This document shows positions 53,237-61,593 of a stretch of DNA of 64,000 nt, one piece after another. The position numbers were made by a program, and so were the translations under genes. This DNA comes from an uncultured Phascolarctobacterium sp. (GTDB taxonomy: Bacteria > Bacillota > Negativicutes > Acidaminococcales > Acidaminococcaceae), in contig URGS01000003.1 of NCBI GenBank assembly GCA_900547415.1, positions 42,338 to 106,337 of the forward strand, in the 5' to 3' direction. The number at the start of each line of letters is the position of its first letter. The stretch's first letter is position 1. The notes under the pieces are model-generated. The model had not been told where the DNA came from. It searched no databases and saw only the letters and a program-made list of their open reading frames with translations.

Positions 53237-54059
53237 AGTTAATCCTATTATTTATGCTGTTTCCGACTCCATTGGCGAAACGGCTGAGTCTGTTGTTAAG
53301 GCGACTACAAGTCAATTTGTACAGGAAAAATTTGATGTTATCCGTGTTCCTTATGTTAAGGACAAAGAACAGATTGATAAAGTTATTGATGAAGCAGCTG
53401 CAAATAATGCAGTTATTTGTTACACAATCGTATCTCCTGATTTAAGAGAACATATGGCTGACCGAGCTTTGGCTAAAGACGTTGAGGTCGTTGACGTTTT
53501 AGGACCTATGATGAAGTCCATTGAAAAGAGCACAGGTATGTTGCCTCGTAATCAGGCTGGTTTGATTCACTCCTTGGACCATGAATACTTCAAGAGAGTT
53601 GAAGCGGTAGAATTTGCTGTAAAATATGATGACGGCAAAAATCCTCTTGGCCTTTTGAAAGCAGATATCGTTATCATTGGTGTATCCCGTACTTCTAAAA
53701 CTCCTCTTAGTATGTACCTTGCACATAAACAGGTTAAGGTTGCCAATGTACCTTTGGTACCTGAATTGCAGCCGCCTGAGGAGCTTTTCAAGGTTCCGCC
53801 ATACAAGGTAATTGGTCTCTTGATTGACCCGTTTAAGCTGAACGAAATTCGCTGCGAGCGCTTGAAAACCATGGGGCTGTCCGATACTGCAACTTACGCT
53901 GATATGAAGCGTATCAACGACGAGCTTAATTATGCTAAGGGTATTATGCGCCGCATCCACTGCCAGATTATCAACGTTTCCAATCGTGCTATTGAAGAAA
54001 CTGCTGGCATTATTCTTGACTATGTTCGTAAGAACAAGGAAAGACATCACGAGCTGTAA
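53226..54059 (+). CDS. ppsR: Pyruvate, phosphate/water dikinase regulatory protein with non-canonical start
   Basis: Bifunctional kinase/pyrophosphorylase (DUF299) that switches PEP synthase or pyruvate phosphate dikinase. The full family N-terminus is coded before the first ATG (53454): IIYAVSDSIGETAESVVKA starts about six codons after 53226. No ATG, GTG or TTG occurs in this frame between the upstream gene's SD-like AGGGAGG (53211-53217) and 53454; only ATT 53220, ATC 53223 and ATA 53226 are available. I give ATA 53226 (277 residues, eight-base spacing), but ATC 53223 is equally likely. The P-loop GVSRTSKTPLSMYLA is intact. The start overlaps ccpN by 11 bases. Confidence 0.85.
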   Translation: MAAKVNPIIYAVSDSIGETAESVVKATTSQFVQEKFDVIRVPYVKDKEQIDKVIDEAAANNAVICYTIVSPDLREHMADRALAKDVEVVDVLGPMMKSIEKSTGMLPRNQAGLIHSLDHEYFKRVEAVEFAVKYDDGKNPLGLLKADIVIIGVSRTSKTPLSMYLAHKQVKVANVPLVPELQPPEELFKVPPYKVIGLLIDPFKLNEIRCERLKTMGLSDTATYADMKRINDELNYAKGIMRRIHCQIINVSNRAIEETAGIILDYVRKNKERHHEL

Positions 54060-54087
54060 GAGGCTGGTAAATTTAATATTATACTGA

Positions 54088-54125
54088 ATAGGAGCTTCTG
54101 GATGAAAATCTAGGAGCTCTTATTA
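54088..54125 (+). terminator. Weak terminator after ppsR
   Basis: GAGCTTCTGGAT / ATCTAGGAGCTC (two G-T pairs), GAAA-type loop, followed by TTATTAT. Confidence 0.5.
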
Positions 54126-54400
54126 TATGTTGTTTTTAGTAGCGTTGCTATGTATTGATTTTATAACACTTTGAACGTAATCTGTTGGAGAAAACCTAGT
54201 TCAGATAAGCATATATGAACACGGCATGTTTTGTAGAGTAGAAGTTTAAAATGCAGGATTTAAGAAGAAAATTTGAAATTTAGTTATGATTATTTATGTA
54301 TACAAGACAGGTCCCCTAGAATATGATAAAATATAACCAATGCTAGTAGGCAGTTACTTTACAATTGATTAGAATAAAATGTTTTAAAGGGGGCTTTTTC
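54126..54400 (+). promoter_or_regulatory. Intergenic region upstream of the ACT-domain gene
   Basis: AT-rich, no gene seen. A weak promoter candidate AAGACA-N17-TAAAAT lies at 54304-54332. The SD AAAGGGGGC is at 54386-54394. Confidence 0.4.
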
Positions 54401-54670
54401 ATGCAAGTTGTATTAACAATCGTAGGCAAGGATAAGGTAGGCATTATAGCGAAAGTGAGCGCTACCTTGGCAGAATGTAATATGAATATTATTAATATTA
54501 ACCAAAATATTATGCAGGACTTTTTTAATATGGTGCTGATTGCTGATATGAGCAAGGCAAATGTTACTCTTAAAGAAGCGAAGGATAAATTCACTGCTTT
54601 AGGTGAAGAAATTGGCGTAGAAATCCGCCTGCAGAGCGAAGAGATTTTTACCGCTATGCACCGCATTTAG
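54401..54670 (+). CDS. ACT domain protein (UPF0237)
   Basis: 89-residue cytoplasmic protein made almost wholly of one ACT domain: VLTIVGKDKVGIIAKVSATLAECNMNI. ACT domains bind amino acids or similar effectors. The ATG at 54401 has a strong SD; the frame upstream is not needed. It is paired with the DUF711 gene nine bases downstream, a conserved two-gene unit of unknown function, so it may be that protein's ligand-sensing partner. Confidence 0.9.
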   Translation: MQVVLTIVGKDKVGIIAKVSATLAECNMNIININQNIMQDFFNMVLIADMSKANVTLKEAKDKFTALGEEIGVEIRLQSEEIFTAMHRI

Positions 54671-54679
54671 GAGGCTGCT

Positions 54680-56041
54680 ATGTTATTCAATACTAATGAT
54701 ATTTTAGAAACAACTCAGATGATTACCCAAAACAAGCTGGACGTGCGTACTATCACCATGGGTATTAGCCTGAGAGATTGTGGTCATCCCGATATTAACG
54801 TAACCGCACAAAAAATTTATGATAAAATCTGCACTAAGGCAGAAAATCTTGTTAAAACTGGCGAGGATATTGAGGTTGAGCTGGGCGTGCCCATTATCAA
54901 CAAGCGTATCTCTGTTACTCCTATTTCCATGGTAGGCGAAAGCTGCGACAGCAACGATTACGTGCCTCTGGCTAAGGCTCTTGATAAAGCAGGCAAAACT
55001 GTCGGCGTTAACTTTATCGGTGGCTTTTCTGCATTAGTAGACAAGGGCTATACTAAAGGTGATCGCAATCTGATCGCGTCTATTCCTGAGGCTCTGGCTA
55101 CTACTGATATTGTATGCTCTTCAGTTAGTGTTGGTTCTACCAAGTGCGGCATCAATATGGATGCTGTTAAAGAAATGGGTGAGGTTGTTAAGAAAACAGC
55201 TGCTTTGACTGCTGCTAATGATGCTCTGGGCTGTGCTAAGCTGGTTATTTTCTGTAACGCTGTTCCTGACAATCCCTTCATGGCAGGTGCTTTCCATGGC
55301 GTTACTGAGCCTGAAAGCGTAATTAATGTTGGCGTAAGTGGTCCTGGCGTTGTTAAAAACGCTTTGGAGCAGGTGCGTGATGGTGACATTGGCATGGTTG
55401 CTGAAACCATCAAACGTACTGCTTTTAAGATTACCCGTGTTGGTCAGTTGGTTGCTCAGGAGGCTGCACGCCGTCTGAACACTCAATTTGGTATTATTGA
55501 TTTGTCTTTGGCTCCTACCCCCGCTATTGGTGACTCCGTTGCTCATATTTTGGAAGAAATTGGCTTAGAATGCTGCGGTGGTCCTGGTACTACTGCCACC
55601 TTAGCAATGCTTAATGACGCTGTTAAGAAAGGCGGTCTGATGGCTTCCAGCTATGTTGGTGGCTTAAGTGGTGCTTTCATTCCTGTTAGTGAGGACGCAG
55701 GCATGATTCACGCTGTTGAACGTGGCTGCCTGACATTGGAAAAATTGGAGGCTATGACCTGCGTGTGCTCCGTTGGTCTTGATATGATTGCTATTCCTGG
55801 CGATACTACTGCTGCTACAATTTCTGCAATTATTGCGGACGAGGCTGCCATTGGTATGATTAATAACAAGACTACTGCTGTACGCGTAATTCCTGTTCCT
55901 GGCAAAAGTGTAGGCGACACTGTTGAGTTTGGTGGACTTTTGGGCTATGCTCCCATTATTGCTGTAAATCAATTTAAAGCAGACAAGTTTATTTCCCGCG
56001 GTGGTCGTATTCCCGCCCCTGTAAGGAGCTTGACCAACTAA
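54680..56041 (+). CDS. PFL-like family protein UPF0210 (DUF711)
   Basis: 453 residues, full family length, no membrane segment. Conserved segments include [55 protein letters not shown] and [24 protein letters not shown]. The fold is related to pyruvate formate-lyase-like enzymes, but no catalytic activity is known to me. Co-transcribed with the ACT gene; its TAA overlaps the nth start. Confidence 0.9.
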   Translation: MLFNTNDILETTQMITQNKLDVRTITMGISLRDCGHPDINVTAQKIYDKICTKAENLVKTGEDIEVELGVPIINKRISVTPISMVGESCDSNDYVPLAKALDKAGKTVGVNFIGGFSALVDKGYTKGDRNLIASIPEALATTDIVCSSVSVGSTKCGINMDAVKEMGEVVKKTAALTAANDALGCAKLVIFCNAVPDNPFMAGAFHGVTEPESVINVGVSGPGVVKNALEQVRDGDIGMVAETIKRTAFKITRVGQLVAQEAARRLNTQFGIIDLSLAPTPAIGDSVAHILEEIGLECCGGPGTTATLAMLNDAVKKGGLMASSYVGGLSGAFIPVSEDAGMIHAVERGCLTLEKLEAMTCVCSVGLDMIAIPGDTTAATISAIIADEAAIGMINNKTTAVRVIPVPGKSVGDTVEFGGLLGYAPIIAVNQFKADKFISRGGRIPAPVRSLTN

Positions 56042-56676
56042 TGATGCGTAAAGCAAAGCGTGAAGCTATTTTAAATATTTTAGAAGAAACCTATAAGGAT
56101 ACTAAAACGGCTCTTAATTATAATTCTCCCTTTGAGCTTTTAGTAGCAGTTATTCTTTCTGCTCAATGCACTGATGAAAGAGTGAATGTTATTACTGCTA
56201 GAATGTTTCCTCGTTTGAACACTCCTGAAAAAATGGGTGCTCTGACTTTAGAGGAGATGGAAAATGAAATTCGAGACTGCGGTTTATACCACGCCAAGGC
56301 GAAGAACCTTTTAGGTACCTGCAAAATGCTAGTGGAAAAGTTCAATAGCACTGTTCCTGACAAGATTGAAACTCTTATGGAGCTGCCTGGCGTAGGCCAG
56401 AAAACAGCCAATGTTGTGGCAAGCATTATTTATAATGTTCCTGCCATTGCAGTGGATACTCATGTTTTCCGCGTATCCCATCGTTTGGGAATGGCCAAAG
56501 GTGCAGATCCGTTGGCAACGGAAAAAGAGCTGCAAAAGGCAATTCCAATGGAAAAATGGAGCGATGCACACCATTGGTTCATTTGGCATGGCCGTAAAAT
56601 TTGTAAAGCACGCAAGCCCCTGTGTAAAGAGTGCGTGCTTTTAGAAGTGTGTCCCTTTAAAGAGAAAAATTTATAA
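56041..56676 (+). CDS. nth: Endonuclease III
   Basis: Base-excision repair glycosylase/AP lyase for oxidised pyrimidines. 211 residues: helix-hairpin-helix MELPGVGQKTANVV with the catalytic Lys, catalytic Asp in AVDTHVFRVSHRLG, and the [4Fe-4S] cysteines at the C-terminus in the C-x6-C-x2-C-x5-C pattern (CKARKPLCKECVLLEVC). ATG 56041 overlaps the previous stop; ATG 56044 is also possible. Confidence 0.97.
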   Translation: MMRKAKREAILNILEETYKDTKTALNYNSPFELLVAVILSAQCTDERVNVITARMFPRLNTPEKMGALTLEEMENEIRDCGLYHAKAKNLLGTCKMLVEKFNSTVPDKIETLMELPGVGQKTANVVASIIYNVPAIAVDTHVFRVSHRLGMAKGADPLATEKELQKAIPMEKWSDAHHWFIWHGRKICKARKPLCKECVLLEVCPFKEKNL

Positions 56677-56697
56677 GCAAGTTTCATATTGCTAATT

Positions 56698-56732
56698 CAG
56701 CAGCTCTGTAGATGCGGAGCTGCTGTTTTTTA
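56698..56732 (+). terminator. Terminator after nth
   Basis: CAGCAGCTC / GAGCTGCTG with a ten-base loop and TTTTTT. Confidence 0.88.
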
Positions 56733-56867
56733 TTTGTAGGGAAAATAGCAGGGAAGATGTTTTTACCAGTTATATCATATTAAGTTGGAATTAAAGATGA
56801 TAATCAATGTGAATGTTGTAATCCAAAATTTTCATCATAAAATCAGCAATTAAATTTGGTCAATACA

Positions 56868-56900
56868 AAAAGGAGATGACAATTATAGTCATCTCCTTTT
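56868..56900 (-). terminator. Terminator of the phosphatase gene
   Basis: AAAAGGAGATGAC / GTCATCTCCTTTT with a short loop. It ends the reverse-strand phosphatase transcript (T-run at 56871-56867 on the reverse strand) and would also work on the forward strand. Confidence 0.85.
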
Positions 56901-56917
56901 GCTATACTAAGGTTATA

Positions 56918-57373
56918 TTAATAGCCTAAATGCTTTAAAAAGCCTTCCAAACCTTCCATGATGTCATCATAAGTAAGGTCAAAGTCACCTGTGTACCAAG
57001 GGTCAGCAATGCTTTGTCCCGGACGATTGGTGTAGTCCAAGAGCAGAGACACTTTACCTTTAGGATCGTTTGGGATAATACGTTTGATGTTGCGAAGATT
57101 ATTACTGTCCATGGCAATAAGGTAATCGTAATTAGTGTAGTCCTGACGGGTAATTTGACGGGCATATTTTCCAGCAACGCTGATACCATACTGAGCCAGC
57201 TTATTACGTGTTCCGTGATGGACTGGATTGCCAATTTCTTCGCGGCTAGTTGCAGCTGAAGCAATAGAAAAGTCAGCGGCAATGCCTTTTTGGGCGGTGA
57301 TATGCTTTAATATAAACTCTGCCATAGGTGAACGGCAGATATTGCCGTGGCAGATGAAAAGAACTCTATGCAT
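56918..57373 (-). CDS. Low molecular weight protein-tyrosine phosphatase
   Basis: 151 residues. The P-loop C-x5-R-S begins at Cys8 (FICHGNICRSPMAEF), and the general acid Asp is in IADPWYTGDFD. These enzymes dephosphorylate protein tyrosines, often in capsule or polysaccharide regulation or arginine phosphate control. It is a single gene here with no kinase or polysaccharide genes nearby. SD AAAGGAGA before the ATG. Confidence 0.93.
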   Translation of the reverse strand: MHRVLFICHGNICRSPMAEFILKHITAQKGIAADFSIASAATSREEIGNPVHHGTRNKLAQYGISVAGKYARQITRQDYTNYDYLIAMDSNNLRNIKRIIPNDPKGKVSLLLDYTNRPGQSIADPWYTGDFDLTYDDIMEGLEGFLKHLGY

Positions 57374-57523
57374 TATATTCTCCTTTTGCAGATATTTGCG
57401 TTATCTTTTTATAATCATAGCAAGAAGCAGTGTGTTAGTCAATTATTTATGATGCTACATTGTTCAGGCTATGACATTTATGTAATTGATGCAGATATAA
57501 GTATCTAGATTTGTTATTAAGTT

Positions 57524-57576
57524 GGTAAAGGCCGTTTACCTTTCTATCTAAGTATGGTACAGTGTATGGTACAGTG
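57524..57576. repeat. Inverted repeat and tandem 12-bp repeat in an upstream region
   Basis: GGTAAA-ggccg-TTTACC (57524-57540) is followed by two perfect adjacent copies of TATGGTACAGTG (57553-57564 and 57565-57576). The cluster lies 76-130 bases before the gene at 57652 and looks like a regulator-binding region. Confidence 0.7.
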
Positions 57577-57651
57577 TAATATAAGATATTTTGTTGAAAT
57601 AAAATTTTGGCGATGTTTTTACTTTATCGCTTAATCTAAGGTGGGATAAAG

Positions 57652-58023
57652 ATGTTTGAAATTTTAGAGGGAAGACAGGAATGGGCGGCGTGCCTAATGC
57701 ACGCTCGTGAGGCAGAGGACGCCTGCGATAAGAATTACAATGCCAAGTCCGTTAAATGTCTGCATGTGGCAACTGTATATGCTATGCATAATTTTTTGAA
57801 TCGCTATCTTTTGCCATATGATGAACGTCATACTCTTTTGGTGTTACTGCAGGAAAGTAATGGCAGGGACTATCTGCCGGATCAGATGTATTCTCATTTG
57901 CTGTACATTGCCATAATGGGTGATATTGCTTTACGCAAAAAGCGTTCCATAGAGTATTATGAAGCATGCGAGTGTATGGAGCGTTTGGATGCCTTTGTAA
58001 ATTGGCTTTTGCAGGAAGATTAA
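57652..58023 (+). CDS. Unknown small helical protein
   Basis: 123 residues, cytoplasmic, predicted mostly helical (EWAACLMHAREAEDACDKNYNAKSVKCLHVATVYAMHNFLNRYLL; ...EYYEACECMERLDAFVNWLL), with five cysteines and no signal peptide. The four-helix pattern recalls HEPN-like domains, but I do not see a clear catalytic R-x4-6-H pair, so I do not assign it. It lies ten bases before the next gene and is probably co-expressed with it. The upstream gap holds repeats that suggest regulation. Confidence 0.7.
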   Translation: MFEILEGRQEWAACLMHAREAEDACDKNYNAKSVKCLHVATVYAMHNFLNRYLLPYDERHTLLVLLQESNGRDYLPDQMYSHLLYIAIMGDIALRKKRSIEYYEACECMERLDAFVNWLLQED

Positions 58024-58032
58024 GGGGATGAT

Positions 58033-59022
58033 GTGGTGAGAAGAAGAAATAGTGGAAGAAACGATTTAGTACGTTTGCTAGGACTGCTGACCTTGTATGC
58101 TATAATTGGACCTAACATTAAGCCAAAGGTAAAAGAGGTGAGAACAGAACAACCAATGAGTGTTAATAATGTCACACCTAATCAGCAGTCAGGAGCGAAT
58201 GGCAACTCCGGTGGTGACCCTAAGCTTGGCTGTGTAATTATAGCTCTTGTCTTAATTATTATGTCTGCATTCGCAGAATGTTACGAATTAATCTTCTTAA
58301 TTATTTTTGCGATAATCATAGCTGCTTTTATGAACAATGAATCTGATTCTTCTGGTGGCAATGCTTCGCAGACCAGTCAGCAGTTTGCTGCTAACCAGGG
58401 AAATGAGCAGTATGCTGTACAGAACAGTACTCAGTACGCGGCTTCGGAGCAAAATGTGTATAATCGTAGAAGTGCGGAGCCATTTGTACCCAACTTAACC
58501 AAGCATGTTTTTGTCCCTGATGAGGGTACTGCAGATTTGCTGAAGGAATTACGTATAAGTGAACGCATGCGTTACCTGAATGTGGATAGTGTAGGAGAGC
58601 TAATCGAAAAGTTTCCAACTTGCATAGATAAATATGATGTAGCTGATTTTCGTGAAGGAGAAAGGAGCATTATGAGGGCTAAACGCAGAGTCGTTCCCGA
58701 TAAATACAGATTTATGCCTGCAGATTTTAATCCTAATCTTGTGGTTCCTGTTGCAGCCGTTGCTGCCATGGCTGCTCCTGCCGCAGCAGCGTACTACTAT
58801 GACGATAACAGCGATGATAACGATGAAGTAAGCTTTTGGGGTAAAAATAATGCTCAGGCACAGCAGCAAAAGCCGGCTTGGCAGGATCCATATGCTTACC
58901 ACGGTACAGAAAAATATGACGAGTTCTACAACTTGCGTGAGGACGAATATCGAGAGGAATACGGCGAGGACTTTGAGGATGCTATTGATGATGAATATGA
59001 GGATATGTATATCAATAAGTAA
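58033..59022 (+). CDS. Unknown membrane protein with acidic tail
   Basis: 329 residues, start GTG 58033 or 58036. Hydrophobic segments at about 12-29, two back-to-back at 66-99 (CVIIALVLIIMSAFAECYELIFLIIFAIIIAAF) and an Ala-rich one near 236-256. The linker (~100-155) is Ser/Gln/Asn-rich and low complexity. A more conserved-looking block follows (VPDEGTADLLKELRISERMRYL ... RRVVPDKYRFMP). The last 60 residues are very acidic and Tyr-rich (YDEFYNLREDEYREEYGEDF). I recognise no family. A link with the preceding small protein is likely. Confidence 0.7.
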   Translation: MVRRRNSGRNDLVRLLGLLTLYAIIGPNIKPKVKEVRTEQPMSVNNVTPNQQSGANGNSGGDPKLGCVIIALVLIIMSAFAECYELIFLIIFAIIIAAFMNNESDSSGGNASQTSQQFAANQGNEQYAVQNSTQYAASEQNVYNRRSAEPFVPNLTKHVFVPDEGTADLLKELRISERMRYLNVDSVGELIEKFPTCIDKYDVADFREGERSIMRAKRRVVPDKYRFMPADFNPNLVVPVAAVAAMAAPAAAAYYYDDNSDDNDEVSFWGKNNAQAQQQKPAWQDPYAYHGTEKYDEFYNLREDEYREEYGEDFEDAIDDEYEDMYINK

Positions 59023-59060
59023 AGTTCATTAAGATTGTCGTATTTTAGTAAAAAGTAGAT

Positions 59061-59105
59061 GATAAAGTCTTTAGGGTGGCTTGCTCTAAAGGCTTTATCG
59101 TTTTT
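59061..59105 (+). terminator. Terminator after the unknown gene pair
   Basis: GATAAAGTCTTTAG / CTAAAGGCTTTATC with a GTTTTT tail. Confidence 0.88.
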
Positions 59106-59259
59106 ATAAGGATAGCTCTGTTGTAGGCTGGTCAAATATAGTCTAATACAGTTGTAAATAATTTTTTGTTACTGACATTTTTCCTATGGTTTTGCAACTA
59201 TACTAAGAATAACTTATGTGAAGAAAAAGTAAATTAAATAATTAAAGTAATCACTATTG

Positions 59260-59288
59260 TTTTCAGAAACTACTGAATATGGTATAAT
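59260..59288 (+). promoter_or_regulatory. Promoter of the NuoE-like gene
   Basis: TTTTCA-N17-TATAAT with an extended -10 (TGG-TATAAT), 73 bases before the ATG. The rest of the gap 59106-59361 is AT-rich and shows no gene. Confidence 0.6.
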
Positions 59289-59361
59289 ATGTCCAATGCA
59301 TAGCATAGTTGTATGATATGATTTTTGATATAGAACAAAAGCGTATAGGAGAAAAATAGAT

Positions 59362-59829
59362 ATGGAAAATTGGTCATTAGAAGAGGCCATCGCCTACTAC
59401 AAGGAGCAGGATGCTCCGTCAAATCAGGAGGCATTAGTGAATTTACTGCGTGAAGTGCAGGAAAATAATGGTGGTGTTTTACCTGAAATTGCTATAGAGG
59501 ATATTACTGCAGCTATGAATATAAAGCCTAGCTTTTTAGGTGCGGTAATTAAGCGTTACCCAAGCCTGCGGACAGAAAGTGCACCTCATCGGTTGGAGAT
59601 ATGCGGTGGTCCCAACTGTGCTAAAAATGGTTCAGCAAAGATTTTACGCTTTATCGCTTCTGAATATCAGGTTCAGTCGGGTGGTATCAGCAAGAAGGGA
59701 AAGTTTGCGTTTAAAATTTGCGGCTGCATGAAGCATTGTCCCCATGGCCCTAATATTAAATGGGATGGCGGGATTTACAATCATGCAGACGAGGCTTTAT
59801 TGGAAAAACTGATTAATGGTAAGAATTAA
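59362..59829 (+). CDS. NuoE-like [2Fe-2S] thioredoxin-fold protein
   Basis: 155 residues. An N-terminal helical part (EEAIAYYKEQDAPSNQEALVNLLREVQENNGG) is followed by a thioredoxin-like ferredoxin domain with cysteines CGGPNC and CGCMKHC, giving the C-x4-C...C-x3-C pattern of the 24-kDa subunit of complex I and of electron-bifurcating hydrogenases/dehydrogenases. No NuoF or hydrogenase gene is adjacent, so this is an orphan; it could serve a complex coded elsewhere. Confidence 0.87.
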   Translation: MENWSLEEAIAYYKEQDAPSNQEALVNLLREVQENNGGVLPEIAIEDITAAMNIKPSFLGAVIKRYPSLRTESAPHRLEICGGPNCAKNGSAKILRFIASEYQVQSGGISKKGKFAFKICGCMKHCPHGPNIKWDGGIYNHADEALLEKLINGKN

Positions 59830-60031
59830 CATTTGGAGAATTTATCAGCTTTACGAGCTTGGTGTTAAGCTTATTTAAGAATTATTTTTTTATCAAGAAC
59901 GTAGCTCCGACCTAAGGTTATAACGAAAGAAGTGCTTTTTCCTTCTATAAGGATTTTGTTTTAACTTTTGTACTGGTGAATTATTCATCAAGTGGTACGG
60001 AGCGTGCTAATTTTACGAAAGAGGAAATATT

Positions 60032-61348
60032 TTGGATAATATAGGGCTATTACTTTTATTACAGGTTGTATTAATACTTTTGAATGCAGTGTTCGCTAGT
60101 GCTGAGATAGCTGTGCTTTCTGTCAATGAGGCAAAAATTGAGGCTATGGCTGAAAAGGGCAATAAGCGTGCTCAGCGTTTGCTCAAGCTGATGAAGGAGC
60201 CGGAAAAGTTTTTGTCTACAATTCAGATAGCAATTACTTTGTCTGGCTTTTTGGGCAGTGCTTTTGCTGCCGAAAACTTTGCAGACCCCTTGGCTTCATG
60301 GCTTTTGGCGCTAGGTGTGCCTATGTCTGCAGCTAGCCTGGAAACAGTAATGGTAGTACTTATTACTCTTGTTTTGTCCTACTTTACCCTGATTTTTGGC
60401 GAGCTGGTGCCTAAACGTGTGGCTATGAAGAAGTCCGAGGAGCTGGCGTTGGCATATTCTGGTATTGTCGGAGGAATTTCTACGGCCTTTAAGCCTGTTG
60501 TTTATTCCCTTTCCTTTTCTACTAATGCAGTACTGAAAATGTGCGGCATTGATCCTAGGGAAGAAGAGGAAACTGTCAGCGAGGAGGATATCCGTATGAT
60601 GGTAAAGGCCAGTGGTGACAAGGGTGCTATTGATAAGGAGGAGCAAGAGTTTATCCAAAATGTTTTTGAGTTTGACGATTTGACTGCTGGTGAGCTGGCT
60701 ACCCACAGAACTGATGTCATGGCTTTATGGATGGAGGACAGTGATGCAGAATGGGACAGAATAATTCATGAGTACCACTACTCTAACTATCCTGTTTGCG
60801 GCAATTCTACAGATGATGTTATAGGCGTTCTTAATACCAATAAGTATTTCCGTTTGCGTGAAGCGAAACGTGAGCGCATTATGAATGAGGCTGTTTCCTC
60901 TGCATTTTTCGTACCTAAAAGCATTAAGGCGGACGTTTTGTTCCGTAATATGAAAAAGGAAAAGGTATCCTTTGCAGTGGTTCTTGATGAATATGGCGGG
61001 ATGGCAGGTGTCATTTCCTTGAGTGACTTGGTGGAAGAGTTGGTTGGCGATTTGAATATGGATGAGGATAAATCTGAGCATATTGAGCCACATATTGAAA
61101 AAATCAACGATTCCTCATGGAAGGTGTATGGCAATGCCACATTGTCCGACATCAAGGATGAAACTGGTTTAGATATAGGGTCACCTGTTTTTGATACATT
61201 TACCGGTGTAGTTTTCGATAGGTTAAGTGCTGTCCCTAAAGATGGCAAGCTGCAGATTACAGTAGAGTTTTCTGGATTTGTGGTGCAGATTAATGAAATT
61301 TTTGAGCACCAGATACGTGAAGCAATTATTTTTAAGCGCACAGACTGA
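60032..61348 (+). CDS. CNNM/CorC-type membrane protein with CBS domains (hemolysin family)
   Basis: 438 residues: a DUF21/CNNM membrane domain (~1-190; LLLLLQVVLILLNAVFASAEIAVLSVNEAKIE), a CBS pair (~205-330; LATHRTDVMALWMED, VSFAVVLDEYGGMAGVISLSDLVEELVGD) and a C-terminal CorC/HlyC transporter-associated domain (~345-430). The family takes part in Mg2+ or Co2+ efflux or homeostasis; the name hemolysin is historical. TTG start with AAGAGG seven bases upstream. Monocistronic. Confidence 0.9.
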   Translation: MDNIGLLLLLQVVLILLNAVFASAEIAVLSVNEAKIEAMAEKGNKRAQRLLKLMKEPEKFLSTIQIAITLSGFLGSAFAAENFADPLASWLLALGVPMSAASLETVMVVLITLVLSYFTLIFGELVPKRVAMKKSEELALAYSGIVGGISTAFKPVVYSLSFSTNAVLKMCGIDPREEEETVSEEDIRMMVKASGDKGAIDKEEQEFIQNVFEFDDLTAGELATHRTDVMALWMEDSDAEWDRIIHEYHYSNYPVCGNSTDDVIGVLNTNKYFRLREAKRERIMNEAVSSAFFVPKSIKADVLFRNMKKEKVSFAVVLDEYGGMAGVISLSDLVEELVGDLNMDEDKSEHIEPHIEKINDSSWKVYGNATLSDIKDETGLDIGSPVFDTFTGVVFDRLSAVPKDGKLQITVEFSGFVVQINEIFEHQIREAIIFKRTD

Positions 61349-61467
61349 AATAAATGTTGAATAGTCTAGTCGAAATTTCTTAATTGATTTATTCTTTGTA
61401 GACTAAATTAGTCTGTAAAGATATAAAAAGGGAATAGCAGATAATTGTAAAGAATGCAATAATTTAA

Positions 61468-61496
61468 TTGACACTAGCCGTGAAAGAGCATATAAT
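61468..61496 (+). promoter_or_regulatory. Consensus promoter of the typA leader
   Basis: TTGACA-N17-TATAAT, a perfect sigma-A match; start site expected near 61503. A terminator-like hairpin follows ten bases later. Confidence 0.9.
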
Positions 61497-61512
61497 TAGT
61501 TAGTAACCCTGT

Positions 61513-61555
61513 AAGAAGGATGCACTTGACAAGCATCCTTCTTATTATTTTTAAA
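61513..61555 (+). terminator. Terminator-like hairpin in the typA leader
   Basis: AAGAAGGATGC pairs perfectly with GCATCCTTCTT (61533-61543), followed by ATTATTTTT. Lying at about +10 to +41 of the transcript from the consensus promoter, it would yield a ~50-nt RNA or act as an attenuator. It cannot be the terminator of the gene upstream alone, because the promoter comes first. Confidence 0.75.
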
Positions 61556-61593
61556 ATATCCATGATGCATCTTTTTAAGGAGAGAAGTACACA

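Noticed and set aside
53254..53445. 63-codon frame at the start of ppsR
   Set aside because: Lies in another frame; the ppsR frame there encodes the conserved DUF299 N-terminus.
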